This document shows positions 1-9,918 of a stretch of DNA of 19,972 nucleotides, one piece after another (position 1 is the first letter of the stretch; every line of letters begins with the position of its first letter). The DNA is from Scenedesmus sp. ARA3 (lineage: Eukaryota; Chlorophyta; Chlorophyceae; Sphaeropleales; Scenedesmaceae): the NCBI GenBank assembly GCA_004335835.1, contig RWJK01001629.1, positions 25,270 to 45,241 on the forward strand. Reading direction: 5' to 3'. The translations under genes and the position numbers were made by a program. Under the pieces are notes generated by a model. That model searched no databases and was not told the DNA's origin. It saw only the letters and a list, made by a program, of their open reading frames with translations.

Positions 1-13
1 CCACCACCACCAC

Positions 14-63
<50 letters not shown>

Positions 64-998
64 CCACCTGTACTGCCAGGTGCCTGCAGTGCCTTGCCTG
101 CCTTACCACCCCTACCCCTCCCACGGCCGCACCCTGCTGCTGCTGCTGCTGCTGCTGCTGGGTCAGCAGAGCCATCCTCACTGCAAGACTTGCCTCTGCC
201 AGGCGGGCGGCCCTCACGGCCCTTGCCCCTGCCCCTGCTGCTGCCGCTAAAACCGGCTGCAAATGAACCCTGCCGCTGCTGCTGGCTGTTTGAAAAGGAG
301 CGCTGCAGCGGTTGGTTCGACATTTTAGGTGACACCACTGCTGCTGCTGCTGCATGCCCCTCAGATCCTGCTGCTGCTTGGGAGCCAGTTGCAACATGCC
401 TGTGCACCTCAAACCCTGATCCAGCCCTGCCACTCAACCCTGGTAAACCCTGTGACTGTGCTGGCGCTAAACCCTGGCCTGGCAGCTGCAGCCGCGGCAG
501 TGACAACTGATGTGGCAGGGCTGGGCAGTTGGGGTTTTGCAGTGGGACAAAACCCTGGGGAAGGCTGCCTGAACCGCCTGGTGCTCCTGAACCCTGCCAA
601 GCAAGTGGAATTGTACCCTGCTGGACAGAGAGTTGAGGTGGCTGCTGCTGCTGCTGCTGCTGCTGCTGCAAGTAGTGGTGATGTCTGTGCTCCGATGCTG
701 TCCGCCTGCAGCCACAGGCAAAGGCTTAGGTGGTCAGGGTTATTTGGAAGCCGGCAGCAGGTGTTGCGCCAAAACACGTTACCCCCACCACAGTAGCAAG
801 ACGAAGCCATTCACAGCCACAGCATTACAAAAGGCCTTGCCTTACCTCGCTGGGTTCACCCAAAGCACAAGCACTGCCCATAATTGAGCTAACAACTGAT
901 AATACCCCGCAACTTGCAGGCAAGGAACATGCATACAGAACAGAGCAAGTGGTGCCATGCACCTGCTGTTGAAGCAAGCCTGCAGTGTCGTGGCACTT

Positions 999-1040
<42 letters not shown>

Positions 1041-1350
1041 TAGTGATGCAGCCCACCTGACGTGTTGTGCTGCTGCCGGGTAGCCGCCACTACCTGCCGC
1101 TGCCAGCACCAGAGACGACGTCTGCAGCAGCAGACCTGACTGCTGCTGCTGCTGCTGCTGCTGCTGTATGCCGCTGCTGCTCCTAGCCAGTGCCCCAATG
1201 GTGCCTTGCCGCTGTAGCGGCACGCCAGCAAGAGCAGCAAACGGCGTAGCTGCTGCTGCTGCTGCTGCTGCAGCAGTTGCATCACTCCCAGCAGCACCAA
1301 GCAGCTGCTGTGGGTAGGGTCCTTCTGCTGTCCCAAGCCAATCATACTGG

Positions 1351-1384
<34 letters not shown>

Positions 1385-2038
1385 GCCTGCTGTAGCTGGG
1401 TGATTGAGCAGGGGCAAGGTCGCTGTGCTGCATGCCGGCGCCAGCAGTCAAGCGCTGCTGCTGCGCACACACCCCTGCAACCTGCTGCTGCTGTTGCTGC
1501 TGCTGCTGCAGCTGCGATGCAAGTGCACCAGCATCAAAGCGCGAGGGCTTTGTACTGAGCAGCTGAATTGCCTTGCCATACAGCTCGTCTGAACCCTGGC
1601 GGGTCAGCCCTGCAGCATATCCAAATCCCTGAACCTCAGCTTCAAAACCAAACCCTGGCGGGCCAAACCCTAAACCGCCAGGTGTCACCGGCGGTACAGC
1701 TGCCCGACCGTGAAGACCCAAATCATCCAGGATCTCACGGCGCGATTGCTGCCTGATGAGCTCCAAGCTGTCATGGTTCAAGAACTGCCCCAGTGACTCT
1801 GACAGCTGCTGGGTCTGCTGCCTGCTGACGTGGCGACCAAAGGGCGTCAGATCTGCAGACTCACCCGCTGCTGCTGCTGCTGCTGCTGCTGCCGCTGCTG
1901 CTGCTGAGTCCCCATAAGGCCTGTAAGCTGCAAAGGGCATCTGGCCCTCGTGCCCCGCCCCGCTCCAGAACTCCTGCCTCTCAGCGGCCTGCTGCGCCAA
2001 GCCTTGCTGCTGCAGCTGCTGCAGCATTAGCAGCCGCC

Positions 2039-2076
<38 letters not shown>

Positions 2077-3083
2077 GTGGCATCACCTGGCCCTGTGGCT
2101 AACTGCTGCTGGTGACCCAGGCTGCCCGCAGCACCTGCAGCATGATCAATGGCAGGCACACTTGCTGCTGCTGCTGCTGCTGCTGCTGCACTCACAGGCA
2201 TTCCTGGTAGAGTCATGTGCGCCCACTGCCCAGACCCTGCAGGGTTGCTGGCACTGGGGTTCAGCAGCAGCTGTTTCGTTGCCGACAGCAGCATTCCATG
2301 CCGCTTTATGGCTGCTGATATTAGGCACAGGACTCTGCAGCATTGACTGTGCTGCTGCTGCATCTGCCTCAAGTGCTTGGATCCTTGATAGGCGAGGTGT
2401 GCCACATAAACCGCTGACACTACGCTGCAGGGTTTTGGGGGAGCCCATAAACCCCAAAGCCCCACCAGCCCCACGAGGGCTCAAGGGTTCGGTGCGCCGA
2501 GGAGTGACAGCGAGGTTTAGGTGGCCGAGGTTTAGCTGGTCTGCTGCTGCAGCAGCTGCAACAAAGGCATGCGTGCTGGCGCCTGCTGCTGCTGCTGCTG
2601 CTGCACCGCTGCCGCTGCTGCGGCGATGGCTGCTACCTGTTGCTGCTGCTGCTGCTGCTGCTGCTGAGGGGCTGCACGGTTGTTCACGCATTGCCGCTGC
2701 TTGAGCTGCTGCATTTGCTGCAGCGATTGCAGCAGCAGCAGCCACCACGCCTGCTTTGGGTGTGCCCTCCGACCTGCCTTGCCCTTGCTGCCCTGCTCCT
2801 CCCTTCCCACCATTCATAGCAGCAGTAGCAACAGCAGCAAGTTGCGCTAGCTTCGCTGTTGCTGCCTCCAGCAACTTCTGTGTGTTAGCGACAGCATCAC
2901 CAACAGCAGCAACAGCAGCAGGGGGGTCATCTGCAAGGTACCCCAGGCCCGCCCGCTGCAGCTTTGCTGCATCAACAGGCGTGGGCTGCTGCCGCTGCCA
3001 GCGCTGCTGCAGGCTCAGCAGCTGCGGCAGCATGTACTGCAGACGCTTGTGCTCTGCAGCAGCCTCTTTTAGCTGCTCCCGTA

Positions 3084-3115
<32 letters not shown>

Positions 3116-3551
3116 GAGGCGACAGCAGATGACCCCGGGGGCATGCCATGTCCCGCTGCTGCTGCTGCCGCTGCTGCAGCTTCATCCGGCGGCTTGGGAG
3201 AGGCTCCGCATGTCATTTGACTTGCTGCTGCTGCTTCTGCCGTTGCTGCTGCTGCAGAGCCGGAGCTAGGTGGTGCTGCTGCTGCCGACAGTGCAGGCCC
3301 TGCAGCTGCTGTGCCTTGGGCAGCATCCAAGGTTTGGGCCGGCCCAGCTCCTACAAGATGATGCTGCTGCTGCTGTGCAGCTTCACCTGGTGCCTCACCA
3401 ACAGGCACAGCATCGGATGCACTATGCAGCCCTGCTGGCACTGCTGACCCTGCTGCAGCAGCACCATCAGCCTGCTGGGCTGCATCAGCCGCCCCACTCT
3501 GCAAGCTGCTGCAGCTGCTGCTTGTGCCGGCGCTGCAGGCACTACCAGTCA

Positions 3552-3583
<32 letters not shown>

Positions 3584-6256
3584 GCCTGGCCACCTAAACC
3601 CCCTAAACCCAAGTCCAGCAGGCCCGCTGCACCCAGCCCTTTCAGCAAGCTGCCTGCTGCTGCCCGCCCAGTCAGCGGCCACGTGCTTGTGCGATGAAGC
3701 AGATGAGCAGCACCTGACACTGCTGCTGCCGTTGTCGCTGCTGCCGTTGTTGCTACTGCTGCTGGATCGCAGCTGTCCAGCACTGACAAGGCAGCAATGC
3801 AGCTGATGCTACGGGGAAGGCCACCAGCACCAGCAGCAGTAGCAGCGGCAGCAGCAGCAGCAGCGGCGGCCTCTGGCCCTAGCTGCCCCATTAGCCTGTC
3901 CAAGCGCGTGTTAAGTGTGGACAGCAGCTGCTTCATAACCAACGCAATGCTGCTGCTGCTGCCGGCTGCGGTGCTGCTGCTGTGGAGGTGTGCAGCATGT
4001 TGTGTGCCACCCTGGCCATCAGCCTGCTGATGCTGCTGCTGCTGCTGCTGCTGGTGGTGGTGGCAAAGCTGAGGTCCAGGGTTTTCTGTACTTTGAGGGC
4101 CAGGCTGCGCTGTTGTACTGCCACTAACAGGACATGCAAGTGGCAGCAGGGGGCCGCAAGAGGCAGCAGCACCTGGTGGTGGTTTGGCTGGGGAGTTGAG
4201 CAGCCAAGGAGGCGGCCGCTGCTGCTGCTGCTGTTGGTGGCTGCAAGTGCTGCTGTTCCGTTGCACAAGCCCATGAGATAGGGCCACGCCTGCAGAGCAG
4301 CAGCACACCCAGCAACAGTTTATATATTTTGGGGACATGTTACATCTACAAAGGCGGAGACGCCGCTGCTCGAAGAGCTATGTCAGGTCGCCTCGCTTGT
4401 TGAGCACCAAAATATGTTTGGTGAGCATGTCTGTGGCTGACCACACCAGAAGACATCACGCCTTGCCTGCTGCAACATGCCAGCAACATGCTGTTAATGT
4501 ACCTCCTCTGCCATTGATCACACACAACAATCTATGTATGAGGCTGATATCTGAGGTGTTGATGGAAGGAAAAAATTCAGCAGCAACCATATGCATGCCT
4601 CCCAATGCCTCACCTTGCAGCACCCTGCCAGATGCTGAACGTGCCAGCAGATGACCACCACCAGCAGCGGCAGCAGCAGCAGCAGCAGGCGACTGCGGCC
4701 AGCTGCTGTTGCCGTTGCCATCACCCCTGCTTGCCACCACACCACCCCCCAGGCTGCTGCTGATGGTGCTGTTGGCCCGCGCCAGCAGCAGTGAGGACCC
4801 AACAGGAGACGCAACCACTGCAGGCGCCTCTCCTGCTGCTGCTGCTGCTGCCAGACTGCCAAACGCCTGCTGCTGCTGCTGGTGGTAAGGCTGCTGCTGC
4901 TGGTGGTGCTGCTGGTACTGCAGCACGTTGGAACCGGAGCGCTGCAAAGCTGAGGAGGCAAAAGACGGCGCACACGGCAGCCCCACCTGCTGCTGCTGCT
5001 GCCGCTGCTGCGCCATGCTATGCAGTACACCCTCGCGCTTTTGCAGCGCTGTCTCCTGCAAGCCCAGAAGCTTCTGACGCTTGATGCTCAGCGCAGCCTG
5101 CTGCTGGCTGCGCTGCTGCTGCAGCTGCTGCTGCCGCTGCCCAAACGCCGCTGACAGCTGATGCTGTGCTGCCAACCCAGCGTCTCCCTGCTGCTGCTGC
5201 TGCTGCAGCAGCAGCTGCTGCTGGTGACAGTACTCTTGCAGCAGATGTGCGTCTTGCGCATTCGCCTGCTCATTTGCCCCCGCAGCATCAGCGTCAACTT
5301 TAGCCAGCGCTGCTGAAACCTTGGACAGGTGGCTGTCAAGGAACAGCAGCTGCTCCTGCAGGGTTTGGGGCTCTTGCGGCTGCTGCTGCAGCTGGCACGA
5401 CAGGCTGGCAGTGCGGGAGCGCAGCAGCGACGGCTGCGGCGTGATCGCCCGCTGCTGCTGCTGCTGCTGCCAGGGTGTCTGCTGCTGCTGCTGCTGCTGC
5501 TGGTGGTGTTGCGCAGCTGCTTGCTGGGTGGACAGCTGCACCAGCGGTGGCTGCTGGTTGGCGAGCAGAGCAGCAGATGCTGACTGCCTCAAGCCATGCT
5601 GCTGCTGCTGCTGCTGCTGCTGAGGCAGCAGCTGCGCTGTGCTTGCCTCTGTCTGCTTTGCTTGTGCCACTGCAAATGGAGACGGCAGGTTGGCAGCAGC
5701 TGCACCTGCACCTGCTGCTGCTGCTGGTGGTGATGGTGCTACAGCTGCCATGTCAGCAGTTGGGGGTGTGGGGGTGCGCTCGCTGTTGGACACAGCGCTC
5801 AGCCGAGCAGCAGGAGCTGCTGCTGCTGCTGCTGCTGTGGGGGCAGCAGCAGGTGTGGAGCCCTCGAGCTGCAGCATAGCAGCAGCAGTAGCAGCAGCAG
5901 GGGTGGTGACTGGCACTGCTGGCACTCCTAGGGCATCTGCTGACATGGTGACGCCCACAGCAGGTGCACCAGCAGCTGCAGTGGTGCTGTCACCTGCTGC
6001 TGTTGAAGTACAGCCTGGGACGGCAGACATGATAGGCTCCTGTTCAGCAGCAGTAGCTGGGCCTGCACTTGACGTAACTGCAGGCGAGCTGAGGACGGCT
6101 GCTGCTGCTGCCGGGCCTGCTGGTGCTGCTGTCAGTGTGTCACTGCCAGCTGCCTGCGGCTGGGTACTGCTAGTATCCTGCAGGGGCAGTCTTGGAGGTG
6201 ATAGCTGTTCAGCAGGCTGCGCATCCTCCGCAGCATCAGCTGCTGTGGGCGCAACA

Positions 6257-6307
<51 letters not shown>

Positions 6308-6456
6308 ACAGCAGGCTCTGCTTGTGCGCCCTGCTCCTCACGGGTGCGAGGAGCCGCGCCAGTCATCACATCTGGTGCACCATCATCATCACCAGCACCA
6401 GCACCAGCCTGCTGCGCTTGCAGGGCAGGGGCACCTGGCTGAGCCTGCCCTTGCAT
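1..6456 (-). CDS. Giant Gln/Ala-rich low-complexity protein, multi-exon, 3' end not in window
   Basis: I do not recognise this gene. Predicted exons on the minus strand are 6456-4614, 4289-2196, 2134-1057 and 705 to about 68 or beyond the edge, giving more than 1,690 residues, or about 1,900 if exon 4 reaches the edge. All joins agree in phase: donor CAAG/GTGAGG with acceptor CTCTGCAG; donor GTGAGT with acceptor ATGCTGCAG; donor GTCAG/GTGGGC with acceptor GGCTGCAG. ATG 6456 is the first Met in its frame, with an in-frame TAA 12 codons upstream, but an earlier exon is possible. The protein has repeated poly-Gln, poly-Ala and poly-Ser runs, a Gln-rich probable coiled coil near residues 365-500 (LQEQLLFLDSHLSKVSAAL), several Ser-Pro sites near residues 1240-1280, a charged segment ELIRQQSRREILDDLGLHGR in exon 3, and basic Arg/Gly stretches (RGRGKGREGRPPGRGK) in exon 4. 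A nuclear regulatory or RNA-binding role would fit such composition but is only inference. Confidence 0.6.
17..62. repeat. About 15-unit AGC/GCT microsatellite
   Basis: This is a pure triplet run at the left edge, preceded by a CCA run at 1-17. Read on the minus strand it is (GCT)n. It would encode poly-Ala if exon 4 of the low-complexity gene continues, or be intronic if the CAG/GTGGTG site at 67/68 is used as a splice donor. Confidence 0.8.
1002..1036. repeat. Intronic CAG/CTG microsatellite
   Basis: About 11-12 triplets lie inside the predicted intron 1056-706 of the minus-strand low-complexity gene, starting about 20 nt after the GTGGGC donor. In the sense of the gene the tract is CTG, opposite to the CAG sense of the exonic tracts around it. 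Confidence 0.75.
6259..6306 (-). repeat. Longest exonic triplet tract, about 16 CAG units encoding poly-Gln
   Basis: On the plus strand this reads as an uninterrupted CTG run. On the coding (minus) strand it is CAG, encoding poly-Gln near residues 50-66 of the giant low-complexity protein. It is the purest long tract inside a predicted exon in the window and a likely site of length variation. Confidence 0.85.
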
Positions 6457-8145
6457 CTGCCTGCTGCAGCTGTTGCTGCGGCAGCAGTGAGCTTAGGTAC
6501 CTGCTGTAGTGCTTGCTGTATTGTGCCTGGCCACTACATGCGTGTGGCTGCCGGTGGTGTGAACAGCTGGGCAATTGGACTGCAAACACCTGCGCAATCT
6601 ACCTGACGACCTTGCCAGGCCACCTGAAGGCTGCTGTCCTGGAACACAACAGATACCGATGATGGTGCGACCCACGATTACAGGCTGCACACTACGAGCT
6701 GCAGCTGCAATCAGCCGCAAATGCACTCCTGGCAGGCCTGTGACAGCAACAGCAGCAGGTGGCGGGGAAAGGATCATCAGTTAGCTTGCACGCGTTATCC
6801 TTGCAGCAACTTTAGGAGATGCTGTAAGCATCATTTTGAATCAAACAACGCGATCTTGTTTGCATGGCATGGCAAGCATGCAACCGAGAGCAGGTTGAAG
6901 GCTCTGGCCGCGAAACAGACCGCACAGCCAAGATACGGTTGTGATTGCACACCAGAGCTCATGTTCGTAAAACAATGATGTAAAAGAAGGAGAGGCTGGC
7001 TGTGATCGTATCTTCGCTGGGCAACGCACCTGCCAAGCACCTGGCAGGGTTGTTCTGCTCTGAGATAGGTATTTATCGCTGCATATTGTGGTGTTTAACT
7101 AACGTTGCAAGCAGTAAGCGTGCTGCGGCACGTGTGAACGCTGAGCACAGGAGCAAGCAATTCATTGGACAAGCATAGAGGAATATAACTGTCGCTACAA
7201 CGCTGCATGCTGCAGGAACAGCTGCAGCAGAGTGACTGAAGTCGAAGGGGGTCTCACTGACTGAAGTGACACATCGCCGCGTCGGCAGGTGCACGCGCGC
7301 GGTTTAGCAGCACCAGCAATCCACCCTCAGCAGGTGCCCATTAACCATACCTGCAGTGCCGTTGAATCAAGCACTTGAATTTATTTCTTGGTTTCGTCTG
7401 ATACAGAGGTGCATAGATCTCTGAAAGCCACCACGCTGCTTTACTGAAGTGCTAGAGCAGATGTTGCTGGTTTGCTGTACATTTGTGGTTTGAGCTTGGT
7501 GCCAGTATTGCAGTATCTGTAAGAGGCGCAGTTTCCACATATTATGAAATCGGGGTCGAGGCAGAAGACACTCATGGAGACCCCTCCGTTGTTTTTTCTG
7601 AGGCCGTCACGCGTGTCAGTATTTTGCATCGTTTTGAGCCTGAATCTCCAGGTGTCCAGCAGTGCTGTTGATCTTTACTTGGTTGAACTCATATTTCAAG
7701 GGGCTTATTGTGATTGTCAAGAAAGACAGTGATGCATCAAACCATTGACTACACAACCCTCCCAACTGTGCCACACTGCAAATGAAGAACAGGAAGGTGG
7801 CAGCACATGAGCTGCTGGGCTACCAGAAAACGTAGAAATTGATGATTTGCACCATGCAAAAGTTGTTGCAATCACCAGGTGTGCAGGCTGGAGGCCTACA
7901 GGACATTCAAGATATTCTTGAGATTTTGCTGCTTGTGACCTGCCCTTGGTCAGTCTAGTGACGTCGGACAGAAAAGCCTTGAAAGGCATGAACCTGCTTC
8001 GTTCCCACGTTCGCGTTTCTCGTCGCTGTCTTCATCGACTGGATCTGCTTCTGCACCAGGCTTTCCCTCGTTCCCTCCTTCGCACCACCAGCTGATCTTC
8101 GAGATCCCAGCTTGACATTGAATATTTAGGTCAATTAACATTACC
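6457..8145. other. Intergenic region between divergent genes
   Basis: About 1.7 kb separates the predicted start of the minus-strand low-complexity gene from the start of the plus-strand rhodanese-like gene. I see no convincing coding exon: short open frames here begin with non-ATG codons or lack any recognisable composition. The stretch is less triplet-rich than its flanks. The last 150 nt, about 7995-8095, are pyrimidine-rich on the plus strand and probably form the 5' UTR or core promoter of the rhodanese gene. An upstream exon of either gene could be hidden here. Confidence 0.5.
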
Positions 8146-8631
8146 ATGCAGCAGGCTCTGGCAACACGCGGTCGCGCATGCGGCGTTACTGGTGTCCCTC
8201 GAACCAGCAGCACCCGCCCAGCAGTGCGTAGCTTGGTCTGCAGGGCCGCAGCAGACAAGACACCATTCATTCCACCATGGAGGGATGTGTACAACGATCT
8301 CAAGTCAAAGGGCCTGCGGACAGTAGCGCCTGAGGAAGCAGCAGAGCTGCTGGCCACTGGTGAGTGCTTCTGAGTCACTTGCGGGTAACTGGGGCAGATG
8401 CATGCAGCAGCAGCGCCTGCAGGTGTCCGCATACGCCTCGTATTGCGGTGTTATGTCCATGAATGGCAAGAAGGTATGTGGTTCGCTGGCTTCCATGCTT
8501 GCATGGACGCATGAAGGTGTCCAGCACTGCTGCTGACGAGGCACGCGAGTCACAGCCGGCACACAGGCGTGCTGACACAGCATGCTTACTTCAGACATGT
8601 GTATCCATGCATGCATGTATAAAGGAAGCAG

Positions 8632-8667
<36 letters not shown>

Positions 8668-9884
8668 AGTTGTTGTGCCTGCTCAACAGCCTCGCAGGTG
8701 GTCACATTGCGCATGGTCATGCTGTTGGGCGCCTGATGCCACGACAGCCAGAAACAGCTGCACACAGCAGGCGGGAGGGACATGGGCAGTCACACCACAC
8801 ACTGACACATGCGCCCTTGCTTTGTCCTGCTGCTGCTGCTGCTGCAGGCAAGTGGGCGCTGATTGATGTGCGCCGGCCAGACCAGTTTGAGGAGGGCCAT
8901 GCGCAGGGCAGTGTGAGCGTGCCCATGTACAGCAGGCTGGACATGAGCCAGGCTGACCTGGCCAAGGTATGTCATGTTCAGCAATAGCGCTTTCATGCAT
9001 GCAAAGCAGCAGCATTGTGAGCGTGTCCATGTACAGCAGGCTGGACATGACCCAAGCTGACCTGGCAAAGGTATGTTGTGTTCAGCAATAGCGCTTTGAT
9101 GCATGCAAAGTAGCAGCATTGTGGGCGTGCCCATGTACAGCCGCTTCAACTTTAGCCAAGCTGACCTGGCCAAGGTGCGGGCAGCAGCAGCAGTGGTGTG
9201 CGGTTGTAGCACTGCAGGTTTGAGATCTGCACAGCAGCAACAGCAGCAGCAGCAGCAGCAGTGTGAGCGTGCCCATGTACAGCAGGCAGGACATGACCCA
9301 GGCCGACCTGGCCAAGGTATGTTATGTTCAGCAATAGCGCTTCGACACATGCAAAGTAGCAGCAGTGTAAGCGTGCCCATGTACAGCCACCCCAACTCGA
9401 GCCAGGCTGTTTTGGCCAAGGTGCGTGCTTTAGCAGCTGTGGTGTGCGGTTGTAGCACTGCAGGTTTGAGTTTGCACAGCAGCAGCAGCAGCAGTGTGAG
9501 CGCGCCCATGTACAGCTGCCTCAACTTGAGCCAGGCTGACCTGGCCAAGGTGCGGGCAGCAGCAGCAGCAGTGATGTCTCAAAGCATGAAGCATATCTTT
9601 GCTTGCTTTACGCACAAAAGCAGCAGCAGCAGCAGCGGGTTTCGATGAGCGCAGCTACATAGAGCCGCGTGGCCGCGGTCAAGGCCCGCGGCAGCAGCAG
9701 CTGCAGCAGTGCTGGCAGTCTGCACTGCAGCAGCTGCAGGTAGGCCGTCGCTGCCAGCAGATGCAGCAACTGCAACAGCACATAAACGGGTGGTGTGCTG
9801 TCAGGATTTTAAATGACGTACGCGCTAGCATGTACAGGGCAGTCGTGTCTCTGTTGTGCATCCTGCTGCCTGATCTCTCTCACA

Positions 9885-9918
<34 letters not shown>

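Noticed and set aside
409..810. Minus-strand frame with poly-Ala (133 codons)
   Set aside because: The frame that fits the upstream exon phase at acceptor 705/706 is a different one, reading a Gln tract and Gly/Pro-rich sequence open to the window edge.
825..2474. Single minus-strand open frame of 549 codons as a gene in its own right
   Set aside because: Its left part (1057-2134) is a good exon, but below the CAG/GTGGGC donor it becomes a poly-Leu run read through an intron, and above 2196 the other frame fits better with the splice sites.
9103..9648. Plus-strand 181-codon frame spanning the exon 2 copies
   Set aside because: It reads through type A and type B intron spacers and changes frame relative to the copies; it is kept open by CAG repeats.
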